DNA of 64,000 bases from Pseudomonadota bacterium (GTDB lineage Bacteria; Pseudomonadota; Gammaproteobacteria; Xanthomonadales; Ahniellaceae). Made by a program: the position numbers and the translations under genes. The notes below the pieces were generated by a model that searched no databases, was not told the DNA's origin, and saw nothing but the letters and a program-made list of their open reading frames with translations. Where the stretch lies: assembly GCA_022843465.1 (NCBI GenBank), contig JALHNO010000004.1, positions 186,001 through 250,000 on the forward strand, read 5' to 3'. Positions within the stretch are counted from its first letter, which is position 1; each line of letters starts with the position of its first letter. Positions 54,557 to 63,992 of the stretch are shown piece by piece.

Positions 54557-55519
54557 TCAGCGGGGCAGATCGGCATCAGCAGCACCCGACCAGGCCGCAC
54601 GATACGGATGCGACTGCTTCCAGTGTCGCGCGATGTCGATGCGCCGGCAGACCCAGACCTGGTCATGGCGGGCGACATGATCGAGAAAGCGCTGCAGGGC
54701 GATGAAGCGGCCCGGCCGTCCCAGTATCCGGCAATGCATGCCGATCGACATCATCCGCGGCAGGTCAGCGCCTTCGGCATACAGCACATCGAAACTGTCG
54801 CGCAGATACTCGAAGAAATGTGTGGCGGTGTTGAAGCCCTGGGCGGTGGCGAAACGCATATCGTTGCTGTCGAGCGTGTAGGGCACGATCAGATGCGGCC
54901 GCTTGCTGCCGTCGCCGAGTGTGACCCTGGACCAGAACGGCAACTCGTCCCCGTAGCAGTCCGAGTCATACTCGAAGCCGCCGTGCTCGACCACCAGTTG
55001 CCGGGTATTGGGGCTGTCGCGCCCGGTGTACCAGCCGAGCGGCGCGCTTCCGGTCAGCGCACGATGGATCTCGACCGCCTTGTGCAGATGCGCGCGCTCC
55101 TCATCGATCGACATCTGCTGATAGTGGATCCAGCGCCAGCCATGCGAGGCGATCTCATGACCTGCGTCGATACAGGCACGAACGAACTCCGGATTGCGCT
55201 GCATCGCCATCGCCACGCCAAACACGGTGAGCGGCAGGCCACGACGGGCAAACTCGTCGAGAATGCGCCAGCCACCCACCCGGCTGCCGTACTCGTAGAT
55301 CGACTCCATGCTCAGGTGACGCGCGGGATAACTCGCCGCGCCGATGATCTCGGACAGGAACTGCTCGCTGCCGGCATCGCCGTGCAGCACCGAGTTCTCG
55401 CCACCTTCCTCGTAGTTCAGCACGAACTGCAGCGCCACGCGCGCGCCGCCGGGCCAGTCGGCGTGGGGAGGCCTGCGGCCATAGCCGATCAGGTCGCGGG
55501 GGTAGGGGCTATCGTGCAT
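54557..55519 (-). CDS. puuE: Allantoinase PuuE (polysaccharide-deacetylase fold)
   Basis: 320 residues, ATG 55519. Hydrolyses allantoin to allantoate without the metal centre of the amidohydrolase-type enzyme. Family signature: RDLIGYGRRPPHADWPGGAR, NYEEGGENSVLHGD, HEIASHGWRWIHYQ and GRDSPNTRQLV. First gene of the operon puuE-uraD-alc-allA, which takes allantoin-level purine waste to glyoxylate and urea. Confidence 0.95.
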   Translation of the reverse strand: MHDSPYPRDLIGYGRRPPHADWPGGARVALQFVLNYEEGGENSVLHGDAGSEQFLSEIIGAASYPARHLSMESIYEYGSRVGGWRILDEFARRGLPLTVFGVAMAMQRNPEFVRACIDAGHEIASHGWRWIHYQQMSIDEERAHLHKAVEIHRALTGSAPLGWYTGRDSPNTRQLVVEHGGFEYDSDCYGDELPFWSRVTLGDGSKRPHLIVPYTLDSNDMRFATAQGFNTATHFFEYLRDSFDVLYAEGADLPRMMSIGMHCRILGRPGRFIALQRFLDHVARHDQVWVCRRIDIARHWKQSHPYRAAWSGAADADLPR

Positions 55520-55605
55520 GTTGGGCCGGGTCGTGAACTGCGCGCCCTAGTGTAGTGCGCGAAGCCGGGATGACAGCAATCAGGCCGCCACCGTGACGAC
55601 GCCGA

Positions 55606-56304
55606 CTACAGCAGCTTCCAAACCAGCACGCCCACCAGCACATTGCCGACCCCCGCAATGATCATGGTCAGTCCGGCGATGGCGCCGATGCGCGGATCGA
55701 GTTCGTAGGCACGGGCAACGCCGACCCCGTGCGCGGCCATGCCGTAGGCACAGCCGCGTGCGAGTCTGGCCTCTGCCGGCAACCACGCCAGCAGACGCTC
55801 TCCGACCAGGGCACCGAACAAGCCGGTGATGATCACCAGAACGGCAGTCAAGGCAGGAATGCCGCCGATTCGTGCCGAAAGCTCCATCGCAAACGGTGTC
55901 GTGATCGAGCGTGGGATCAGGCTCCGGGCCACTGCACCGTCGATCTGCAGCAGGCTGGCCAGCAGCCAGGCGCCGAGTACGGCGGTGACACTGCCGATCA
56001 CGATGGTCACCAGCAACAGGGGCCAGCAGCGCCGGATCAGGACGCGTTCGCGATAGATCGGCAGGGCCATCGCTGCGGTTGCCGGGCCCAGCATGGTCAG
56101 CAGCCAACCGGTTCCCGAGAGATAGCTGCTGTAGGGCGTGCGCAGCAGCAGGGTGAGTCCAATCAGCAGCACCGGTGCCAGCAGAACCGGCGACAACCAG
56201 GTGTGGCGATGGCGCCGGTAAATCGCGTTGCAGAGCGCATAACCGGCCAGTGTGGCCAGACACCAGAATGCGGCCTGGGCAAGGGCGCTGCTGTCAGCGC
56301 TCAT
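55606..56304 (-). CDS. lrgB: LrgB/CidB-family membrane protein
   Basis: 232 residues, ATG 56304. Seven or so membrane helices with family motifs LGPATAAMALPIY, SLIPRSITTPFAMELS and YGMAAHGVGVARAYE. LrgB works with LrgA in murein hydrolase control, programmed lysis or pyruvate/glycolate transport (plastid PLGG1 is a relative). Start overlaps the LrgA gene by 11 bases. Confidence 0.9.
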   Translation of the reverse strand: MSADSSALAQAAFWCLATLAGYALCNAIYRRHRHTWLSPVLLAPVLLIGLTLLLRTPYSSYLSGTGWLLTMLGPATAAMALPIYRERVLIRRCWPLLLVTIVIGSVTAVLGAWLLASLLQIDGAVARSLIPRSITTPFAMELSARIGGIPALTAVLVIITGLFGALVGERLLAWLPAEARLARGCAYGMAAHGVGVARAYELDPRIGAIAGLTMIIAGVGNVLVGVLVWKLL

Positions 56305-56704
56305 CTGGTCGCATCCAACGCTGCAAACAGAACACCGTTGCGGCGGTGACCAGCATCACCGCGGCTGTGCCGGCGATCACCACCAGCAGCAATTTGAATC
56401 CCAGCGGACCCAGCAGTTCCGGCATATCGATCACCACCACGAGCGCCGGAACAAAAAACAGCAGCATCGATGACAGCAGCCAGTCGGCACCGCGGGCCAG
56501 GCTGATCGTCCGGATCAGACCAGTGCCCAGTGCCGCGAGCAGCACCAGCATGGCGAGCACACCGCCGGGAATGGCAAGTCCGATGCGTGCGACCAGTCCA
56601 TCGCAGAGCCACCACAGCAGGATGATCACGGCGACCTGCAAGGGCAGGCTGCGTCGCAGTGTACGTCGTGCCGAAATCGAGAGACGACGCAAGCTGCGTG
56701 TCAT
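56294..56704 (-). CDS. lrgA: LrgA/CidA-family holin-like membrane protein
   Basis: 136 residues, ATG 56704. Four membrane helices; family motif LAIPGGVLAMLVLLAAL (usually IPGxxxGxxLL) and SMLLFFVPALVVVI. The N-terminal 20 residues are highly basic. It pairs with LrgB directly downstream. A glycolate or pyruvate export role would suit the nearby glyoxylate-producing purine operon, but this is inference. Confidence 0.88.
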   Translation of the reverse strand: MTRSLRRLSISARRTLRRSLPLQVAVIILLWWLCDGLVARIGLAIPGGVLAMLVLLAALGTGLIRTISLARGADWLLSSMLLFFVPALVVVIDMPELLGPLGFKLLLVVIAGTAAVMLVTAATVFCLQRWMRPDER

Positions 56705-57026
56705 GGTTCCATCCGTGGCGGGCTCACGCGCATTGTTGGGGAGACGCCGGACGCGCGTCCAGTGCGGGCCAGCAAACGCGCTTGTTCAAACCGGGTCAGC
56801 AGCGCGCACCCCGCCATTCGTCGTCGAAGCGCCTGCGAAATATCCTAGATCGGAACCGGATTTTCCCCGATTCCAGCCTGCGACAAACGGGGTAAGGTTT
56901 CCGTTGTCGCCAAAGGACAGCCAGGGGGTAGGAACCGGCCAGTCCACGGATTCCTGCCCGCCATTGTCCGGGCCACGCGACAGCGCCAGGCCCAAGGCCG
57001 GCGCATCATCTGTGGAGGAGATCACC
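56705..57026. other. Divergent gap between lrgAB and the haem-motif protein
   Basis: 322 bases without a gene. It must hold promoters for both directions; I see no convincing -35/-10 pair. A strong ribosome site (GGAGGAG) precedes ATG 57027. Confidence 0.5.
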
Positions 57027-60000
57027 ATGTCTGGTCGTCGACTGTACATCCGCTTCGGCATCTTTGCCGTGCTTGGACTCGGAATCTGGGTGCTTGGCAT
57101 CAGCCAGGCGCAACCGGCCCCGACCGGCACGCGTCATGTCACCGGATACCTCGTACTCAGCCCACCGCGCATCGAAAATGCACCCGTCATTGCCGTTCCC
57201 GGCGTCAAGGTTCGCCTGGTTTCCCTGCTCGACAACGCCGACGTCGGCACCGTCAGGACCGATCTCAGCGGCCGCTTCAATTTCGGTGTAGTCAAGCCCG
57301 GGCGCTATCAGGTCTGCTGGTCGAAGGCTGGCATCGTGTCGCAGTGTGGCAAGACCTTTTCCGTGCAGGCACGTCATGTCTATCTGCAACGACTCGCGAT
57401 CAGCCCGAAGATCAGCGGCAAGGCACGCACGATCTACGGCAAGGTTCGTCTGGCCGATGGCAGCGTTCCGCGCACGCTCGAGCCGATGTTCGGCATCAAT
57501 GCCTTTGCCACCGTTGCCGCACGCGATGCCAGGGGCAAGCTGATTCGCAGCGGCTACGTCAACAACTACGGTGAATACGTGCTACCGGGTGTAACGCCGT
57601 CACGCGGGATGAAGATCTCGGCCAGCATCGAGGCGGCGAAGATCGAACAGCCGCTGGTCCCCGTCAGTGCCCTGTCGCAACGGATCAATCTGACCTTCAA
57701 GCAGCACGCACCCAAGATCAAGGGATTGCTTGGCAAGGCGCCCTTGAATCGGCATTGGTCGGCAAAGGCCGGTGATGCCATCGACGTCACCATCAAGGCC
57801 ACCGACGCCGATGGCCACAGCTTGACCTACTGGTGGCTGCTGCCCGATGGCAGCACCAAGTTGCAGACCGCGGATGCTTCCCTGGTCGGCCTGAATCTGG
57901 GCAGCTCCGGCGGTCTACACGAATACACCGTGGTGACGGGTGATGGATTCGGCGGCTATGCACGTGAAACCTTGAAGGTCTCGACGCAGGGAATCCGTTT
58001 CGCCGGCGTTGTCAGCGGCACGAATGCACCCGTGCTCGCCGGTGTCCAGGTCGAGGTCAATGGCAAGACCACGACAACCACTGCCGATGGCCGCTTCTCG
58101 ATGTTCGTTGATGAGCAGCCGCGTTATGTGCTGAATCTGCGCAAGTCCGGCTATGGCCTGGTCTCCAAGGTCCTCGACAACGGCAACAGCAACGGCCGCT
58201 ATGTGATGACGCGCGCAACGGTGAAAAAGGTCGATCCCTCGGTCGACTTCGAAGTCGTCAATGAGCGCCGGCCTGACGATTGCCCCGGCGCGGTCGGCGA
58301 CCGCTATCGCAAGCGCGAGTCGGTGACCCATGGACAGGCGACGGGCAAGCGCGACTGCGGCCCCGGCATCAAGGTGCGCTTCCCGGCCAATGCGCTGGAA
58401 ACGCCGAACGGTGCCGCGCCAGTGGGTGATGTCCATATCGAGTTGACCACGGTCGATCTGCGCTCGGCCGATGGCATGCCGGGCAATGGCAGCGCACGCA
58501 ATACCGGCGGTGACATCCGCACCATGGAAAGCTATGGCGCCGGCACCGTCGAAATGCGCGACCAGAATGGTCCGCTGCGCATCAAGGCCGGCATGCAGGC
58601 CGAGATCACCATTCCGATCCCCGCCGAGCAACTGGCGTTCCCGGCCGCCATCCCGGCCAGCATTCCGCTGTTGTCCTACGACGAGAAGGACGGTCGCTGG
58701 AACGAGGAAGGCAGTCTGCAGCGTGATGGCAACACCTATGTCGGCAAGGTTCGTCACTTCTCTGCCATCAACGCCGATACGCTGAAGAACAATCAGGCCT
58801 GTATCCGGCTTGAGGCCACCCTGATGCCGCCGAATTTCCGCTTCGAGGCCGAGGTACCGCAGAGCGGTGCGCCGCGCATCGTCGGTGAGGTGATCGCCAA
58901 CGAGGTGCAGCGCTTCCATGTGCTGATCAACCTGCCGACCAATGCCATCATCAAGATGCGCACCTTCGACAGCAACAATCAGCCGATCGCCCTGCTCGAC
59001 GTGAACAACCCGGGTGCGGCCAACGGCCTGACCGAGTTGCAGGTCAATTCAGGCGGTCCGCAGAATCCGCTGACACCGAATGAACCGGCGTTCCCGTACG
59101 ATGCCTGCCAGGTGTCGGTTGAACTCACGCCCAAGCGTCCGGTCGGGCAGGGAGTCGACCAGTTCCTCAGTGGCTTCAACATCTTCACCGATGGCCAGAC
59201 TTCGGGCGGGGTCAATTCGCTGAACCTCACCGAGCTGGATCAGGGCAATATCAATCTCGCCAACCAGATCCGCGCCGCTGGCGAGGCGTACTACGCCCGC
59301 ATCGATCAGCCCAACCTGCGCGAGACCTTGGCCGAGTTCAAGACCAAGAATGGCTTCCCGAACGCCGATGAGATCAAGCTCGCCTATGCCAACAGCGGCG
59401 ATCTCGGCTTCGGTCGCGACATGCACTGTCGCAAGCTCACCGGCACCGGCAACAACAACGAGTACGCCTGCTATGTCACCAACTATGGCAGCCGCTTCAC
59501 CGACGACGGCCAGGACTATCTGGATGCACTGACCAATACCGTTCCGATCGCCACCGTCGGCATGGAGTACTCGCGACTGGAGGATGCCGCGGGTGTTCCG
59601 TTCGGCAATCCCATCGTCAAGTTCTACGTGTTCAAGGAAGCGCTCGGCAATGCCCGTGCCACCAGCGCCGATCTCGATGGTGCCGGCGAGCGTCCGGTCC
59701 CGCAGCTGTGCACCGTGTGCCATGGTGGCCGTCCGCCGAATGCTCCCAACAATGACGGTCTGATTCCCTGGGTCGACAATGCCTCGGTCGACATGGGCTC
59801 GCGCTTCATTCCGTTCGATCTGACCAGTCTGTTCCTGCTCAATCCGAACGGCGCCGTCAACCAGACGGCATTGCGCAAGCTCAACTGCGACATCGTCAAG
59901 AACGCGGCCCCCAGCCCCGAACTCGATGCGGTGATCGCCTCGATGTATGGGCCCGGCTGCAGCGGCAATCAGATCATCGGCAATGCGGTTCCGGGCTGGC

Positions 60001-60329
60001 AGGATGCCGCAGCCAGCACGCCGAATCTTCCCAACAAGCAGGAGGTCTACGCCAAGCTGGTAACGCCGTCGTGCCGAGCCTGCCATCTGTCGCAGACCCC
60101 GAGCAGCATCACCTGGGCAGAGGCGCAGGACTTCAGCAACTTCGGACCCACGATTGCCGATCTTGTATGCAACCGCCACGTGATGCCGCATGCCCTGGTC
60201 ACCCACAACCGTTTCTGGCTCAGCACCGGGCCGCATCAGCCGCTGTTGCTGCACAATTTTCTCAATGGCAATAGTGCGCCGGGAACGGGAACCGGACTCG
60301 AGTGCATCCAGCAGCAGGGTGATCCTTGA
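57027..60329 (+). CDS. Secreted protein: carboxypeptidase-regulatory-like domains plus two c-type haem motifs
   Basis: 1,100 residues from ATG 57027, with GGAGGAG upstream. One N-terminal helix (IRFGIFAVLGLGIWVLGI). Residues about 35-135: regulatory-like beta sandwich (TDLSGRFNFGVVKPGRYQVCW). About 315-400: a second one (VLAGVQVEVNGKT ... TTADGRFSMFV). About 440-580: a CILP/FAM171-like segment (RFPANALETPNGAAPVGDV, PLLSYDEKDGRWNEEG). C-terminal half carries CTVCH at 895-899 and CRACH at 1016-1020, i.e. two CxxCH haem sites. It may be an extracellular or outer-surface cytochrome or redox enzyme. I do not know a named family with this combination. Confidence 0.75.
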   Translation: MSGRRLYIRFGIFAVLGLGIWVLGISQAQPAPTGTRHVTGYLVLSPPRIENAPVIAVPGVKVRLVSLLDNADVGTVRTDLSGRFNFGVVKPGRYQVCWSKAGIVSQCGKTFSVQARHVYLQRLAISPKISGKARTIYGKVRLADGSVPRTLEPMFGINAFATVAARDARGKLIRSGYVNNYGEYVLPGVTPSRGMKISASIEAAKIEQPLVPVSALSQRINLTFKQHAPKIKGLLGKAPLNRHWSAKAGDAIDVTIKATDADGHSLTYWWLLPDGSTKLQTADASLVGLNLGSSGGLHEYTVVTGDGFGGYARETLKVSTQGIRFAGVVSGTNAPVLAGVQVEVNGKTTTTTADGRFSMFVDEQPRYVLNLRKSGYGLVSKVLDNGNSNGRYVMTRATVKKVDPSVDFEVVNERRPDDCPGAVGDRYRKRESVTHGQATGKRDCGPGIKVRFPANALETPNGAAPVGDVHIELTTVDLRSADGMPGNGSARNTGGDIRTMESYGAGTVEMRDQNGPLRIKAGMQAEITIPIPAEQLAFPAAIPASIPLLSYDEKDGRWNEEGSLQRDGNTYVGKVRHFSAINADTLKNNQACIRLEATLMPPNFRFEAEVPQSGAPRIVGEVIANEVQRFHVLINLPTNAIIKMRTFDSNNQPIALLDVNNPGAANGLTELQVNSGGPQNPLTPNEPAFPYDACQVSVELTPKRPVGQGVDQFLSGFNIFTDGQTSGGVNSLNLTELDQGNINLANQIRAAGEAYYARIDQPNLRETLAEFKTKNGFPNADEIKLAYANSGDLGFGRDMHCRKLTGTGNNNEYACYVTNYGSRFTDDGQDYLDALTNTVPIATVGMEYSRLEDAAGVPFGNPIVKFYVFKEALGNARATSADLDGAGERPVPQLCTVCHGGRPPNAPNNDGLIPWVDNASVDMGSRFIPFDLTSLFLLNPNGAVNQTALRKLNCDIVKNAAPSPELDAVIASMYGPGCSGNQIIGNAVPGWQDAAASTPNLPNKQEVYAKLVTPSCRACHLSQTPSSITWAEAQDFSNFGPTIADLVCNRHVMPHALVTHNRFWLSTGPHQPLLLHNFLNGNSAPGTGTGLECIQQQGDP

Positions 60330-60373
60330 CGTTCGGCGATAGCGTGGACTGATCAACCACGATGCAGCCTCAA

Positions 60374-60399
60374 ATCGCCGGACCTTCGGGTCCGGCGAT
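60374..60399 (+). terminator. UUCG-loop hairpin after the haem-motif gene
   Basis: ATCGCCGGACC-TTCG-GGTCCGGCGAT: perfect 11-base stem closed by a stable UUCG tetraloop, 45 bases after the stop. No T-run. The rest of 60330-60615 shows no gene. Confidence 0.7.
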
Positions 60400-60615
60400 C
60401 CGTGTTCCGGGTTGCCGCTGGCCCGCCTTGAGGATGGCGGTCGCGACGGCGCCGCGAACGGTGGCCGTGTGCATTGTCTGTGTCCTTCTGTCGAATCGGA
60501 TGTGTCGGATCACGCCGCTGGATACCGCCATGAGTTGACTGGCGCCGGCGCGCCCGGATCGCTAGAGTCCCGGGTCCGCTGACGCCCAGCCTCTGCTCCT
60601 CACCCAGGTTCGATC

Positions 60616-63333
60616 ATGTCGAAGAAACTGCTGCCTGTTCTGCTGCTGGCGGCCACCGCAGTGGCCGCGTACCTGTACTGGTCGGCCTCGCGTCTGGACA
60701 CCTTTTCTTCCGCGCCTGCCGCGGCTTCGTATCGGCCAGCAGCAGCCCCGGTGGGACAACTGCCCGACACCGCAGCGCCGCTGGCCTACGCGATCGACCT
60801 GACCATCGATCCGGACAAGGATGAGTTCTCCGGCGTCGTCACCATCCAGGTGAAGTTGAACGCTGCCAGCAGTCGGATCTGGCTGCACGGTCAGCGTCTG
60901 AAAATGAAATCGGTCGAGGTGACGCCAGCCGATGGCGCGCCGTTCGCTGCCGAGTACGCTGAGTCGGGCAGCACCGGCGTGGCATCCCTGGATTTCGGCC
61001 GCGAACTGGCCGCGCAGACGCTGGCGATTCGCTTCGTCTACGACGCGCCCTTCGACCGTGCCTTGAATGGTCTGTACCTGGTGACCGATGGCGGCGAACG
61101 CTACGCCTATACCCAGATGGAATCGCACTTTGCGCGCAAGGCTGCGCCGCTGTTCGATGAACCCCGTTTCAAGGTGCCGTTCACGGTCAGCCTGACCATC
61201 CGCAACGAGCACGTCGGCATTGCCAATACTCCGCTGGTGAATACCGAGGATCTCGGCAATGGCATGAAGAAGCTGAGCTTCGCGCCAAGCAAGCCACTGC
61301 CGACCTATCTGCTGGCCTGGGCAGTCGGCAAGCTGGATGTGGTCGAATGGGCAGCCATTCCGCCGAGCGCTCTGCGTGATCGCCCGATCCCGCTGCGCGG
61401 CGTGGCCAGTCACGGCAAGGGTGCACGGCTCGACTACGCACTGGAGAACACCGCCGGCATCCTGCAGACGCTGGAAGATTACTTCGGCATTCCCTATCCC
61501 TACGAGAAGCTCGACATCCTGGCGGTTCCGGATTTCGAGTCGGGTGCGATGGAGAACGCTGGCGCCATCACCTATCGCGAACAGCTGCTGCTGCTTGACG
61601 ATGATTCCTCATTGCAGGACAAGCGCAGCTACGTCGCGGTGCATGCGCATGAGCTTGCCCATCAGTGGTTCGGTGACCTGGTCACCATGCCCTGGTGGAA
61701 CGACATCTGGCTCAATGAGGCGTTTGCCTCGTGGATGGAGAACAAGGTCGTCAATCGCTTCGCGCCCCGGATGGGCTTTGAACTCGCCACCCAGACCGAA
61801 TCGGCACGCGCGATGCGACTGGATGCCCTGGCTAGCATGCGCCAGATCCGTCAACCGATCGATCGCAATGACGACATCAGCAATGCCTTCGATGGCATTA
61901 CCTATTCCAAAGGTGCTGCCGTCATCGCCATGTTCGAGAATTTCGTCGGCGAAGCAACCTTCCAGAAGGGTGTCAATGGCTATCTGAAGAAGTACGAGTG
62001 GGGCAGCGCGACCTCCGAGCAGTTCGTCGCGGCAATCGCCGAGGCCGCCAATGACCCGCGGGTGACGCCGGCATTCTTCAGCTTCCTCACCCAGATCGGC
62101 GTGCCCGAAGTGGTGATGGCCAGCACCTGCAGCGAGGGCAAGTTCAAGGCCCAGCTGCGGCAGTCGCGTTACCTGCCGGTGGGCTCGGCGGCAAGCCGTG
62201 ACCAGCAGTGGCAGATTCCATTCTGTGTGACGGCCTACAACGGGACCAGCGGAACCGGGCACTGCACCCTGATGACGGCGGCCATTCAGGACTGGTCGCT
62301 GGATCTGCCCAGCTGTCCGACTCATGTACTGCCCAATGGCAACGGCGCCGGCTACTACCGCTTCAGCATGGGCGGCCAGCAGTTCAGCGAACTGCTGCAG
62401 CAACTCGACACGCTGCCCTTGCCTGAAGCCTATGTGCTGGTCGACAACCTTGCCGCCGGATTCCGCTCCGGCACGGTCGATGTAAATGCCTATCTGGCGG
62501 CATTGCCGAAGATTGCCGCGCATCCTTCGCGCGAGGTCGCGACGATGCCGCTCGGCGATCTCGAGTTCATTCGCAGCCAGGTCATCGACCAGGCACGCAG
62601 GACGGAACTCGAGGCCTACTACGCGCGGCTCTATCAGCCCCGCCTGGACGCGATCGGATTGAACCCGGGCAAGGACGACTCCGCGGAACTGCGCCTGCTG
62701 CGCAGTGACCTCGTTGATTTTCTGGCGCAGTCGGCGCGCAGCGGGCCTGTGCGCACCCGTCTGACCGAGTGGGGACGCGCCTATATCGGTTACGGCGGCG
62801 ATGGGCAATTGCATGCAGATGCGGTGCCGCCGGATCTGCTCGCGCAGTCCCTGATCGTGGCGAACCAGGAACTCGACGCGCCATTCTTCGAGGCACTCGA
62901 TCGCCAGCTGGAAAAAAGCAGCGATGGCAATGTGCGCGACAACCTGCTGTTTGCCATGGCCCGCAGCGACGATCCGGATCTGGCCAGGCGCGCACGCGAA
63001 CTGATGCTGAGCCCACGTCTGCGTACCAATGAGCGCTTCTTGATCGCCTTCGGCCAGATGCGCGATCCGGTGAACGCCGATGCCATGTTCCAGTGGTTCA
63101 AGGCGCATGCCACCCTGATGATGCCGCTGATGCCTGACCGCATGCGCAATCGCATGCCGATGCTGGCCAGCAGCTATTGCACTCCCGAACGTGCCGATGA
63201 AGTGAAGGCCTACTTCACGCCATTGATCGGCGCCAATCCGGGTGGCGAGCGCAGTCTCAACAACGTGCTCGAAGGAATCGCTCTCTGCCACGCGCTGGTG
63301 ACGGCGCAGCCGGCGGTGCGCATCGAGGGCTGA
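60616..63333 (+). CDS. M1 family membrane-anchored aminopeptidase
   Basis: 905 residues, ATG 60616. N-terminal signal/anchor (LLPVLLLAATAVAAYLYWSA). The exopeptidase motif is GAMENAG. Zinc ligands: H345-E-L-A-H349 and Glu368 in WLNEAFASW, with the standard 18-residue spacing. Residues 560-890 form the ERAP1-like C-terminal domain (ARRARELMLSPRLRTNE). It removes N-terminal residues from peptides in the periplasm or at the surface and may cooperate with the S9 peptidase near 7 kb. Confidence 0.94.
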   Translation: MSKKLLPVLLLAATAVAAYLYWSASRLDTFSSAPAAASYRPAAAPVGQLPDTAAPLAYAIDLTIDPDKDEFSGVVTIQVKLNAASSRIWLHGQRLKMKSVEVTPADGAPFAAEYAESGSTGVASLDFGRELAAQTLAIRFVYDAPFDRALNGLYLVTDGGERYAYTQMESHFARKAAPLFDEPRFKVPFTVSLTIRNEHVGIANTPLVNTEDLGNGMKKLSFAPSKPLPTYLLAWAVGKLDVVEWAAIPPSALRDRPIPLRGVASHGKGARLDYALENTAGILQTLEDYFGIPYPYEKLDILAVPDFESGAMENAGAITYREQLLLLDDDSSLQDKRSYVAVHAHELAHQWFGDLVTMPWWNDIWLNEAFASWMENKVVNRFAPRMGFELATQTESARAMRLDALASMRQIRQPIDRNDDISNAFDGITYSKGAAVIAMFENFVGEATFQKGVNGYLKKYEWGSATSEQFVAAIAEAANDPRVTPAFFSFLTQIGVPEVVMASTCSEGKFKAQLRQSRYLPVGSAASRDQQWQIPFCVTAYNGTSGTGHCTLMTAAIQDWSLDLPSCPTHVLPNGNGAGYYRFSMGGQQFSELLQQLDTLPLPEAYVLVDNLAAGFRSGTVDVNAYLAALPKIAAHPSREVATMPLGDLEFIRSQVIDQARRTELEAYYARLYQPRLDAIGLNPGKDDSAELRLLRSDLVDFLAQSARSGPVRTRLTEWGRAYIGYGGDGQLHADAVPPDLLAQSLIVANQELDAPFFEALDRQLEKSSDGNVRDNLLFAMARSDDPDLARRARELMLSPRLRTNERFLIAFGQMRDPVNADAMFQWFKAHATLMMPLMPDRMRNRMPMLASSYCTPERADEVKAYFTPLIGANPGGERSLNNVLEGIALCHALVTAQPAVRIEG

Positions 63334-63434
63334 GCGCGCCATAGCCGCCTGCAGATGCTGAAGCTCCAGCACCTGCAGGGTCCGCCGTCGTCCTGGCTAT
63401 CTGTCGGTTCCTGCGTGTTGCGATGCAGACAGGC

Positions 63435-63992
63435 TCAGCGCTGCTGATTGGCCGCCAGTGTGCTCGCACTTCCCGGGCTTGCCTGGGCCAGTTGCCGTTG
63501 CAGACTGATGGCAGTCAGCGAACCGGGCGCAGCTTCCTCCAGCAGCGCAATCACCCGGCGCGCTTCGCTGTGATCACCTCCGCGGATCATGGCCTGTACG
63601 CGGCTGGTTGCCGCAGGACCGATATCGGCCAGGATCTCGGCGGCACCGGCACTGCGGGCATTGATGCGCCGCGCCTGCAGGGCATGCTCGAGCGCGTTGT
63701 CACCGGCCGGGCTGACGATGCGATCGGCCTGGAAGGCCACATTGGCGCGCCGCAATGCTGCGCGCTCTGCGGATTTCATTGCCGAGCGCACATCGGCATC
63801 GCGCGTGCCGGTGGTTGTGGCGGCGGCCGGGGTCATGGCCTCGGCGGCCGACATTGGCGCGATCCGCGCTCCGTCTCCGGAGCCGCAGGATGCGAGCAGC
63901 GCCGCGAGCGCGGCGACGACCAGAACCTTACGCAATTCCTTCGCACAATCACGGGCTTGCAGTGTTGCTTGGCGGGCGCTCACGTCCCTCAT
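63435..63992 (-). CDS. Lipoprotein resembling the N-terminal part of xanthomonad TonB-like proteins
   Basis: 185 residues if ATG 63992 is used; a TTG a little downstream (LRKVLVVAALAALLASC) would give a neater signal peptide. Lipobox LASC predicts lipid anchoring. The segment ADRIVSPAGDNALEHALQAR, then ILADIGPAATSRVQAMI and ARRVIALLEEAAPGSLTAI, follows the helical pattern I recall from Xanthomonadales energy-transducer (TonB-like) proteins, where it lies before the TonB domain. That domain is absent here. Function unknown. Confidence 0.65.
   Translation of the reverse strand: MRDVSARQATLQARDCAKELRKVLVVAALAALLASCGSGDGARIAPMSAAEAMTPAAATTTGTRDADVRSAMKSAERAALRRANVAFQADRIVSPAGDNALEHALQARRINARSAGAAEILADIGPAATSRVQAMIRGGDHSEARRVIALLEEAAPGSLTAISLQRQLAQASPGSASTLAANQQR

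Noticed and set aside
56175-57026. A 284-residue N-terminal extension of the haem-motif protein
   Set aside because: It runs antisense to lrgA/lrgB and reads as low-complexity; ATG 57027 has GGAGGAG and starts a signal sequence.
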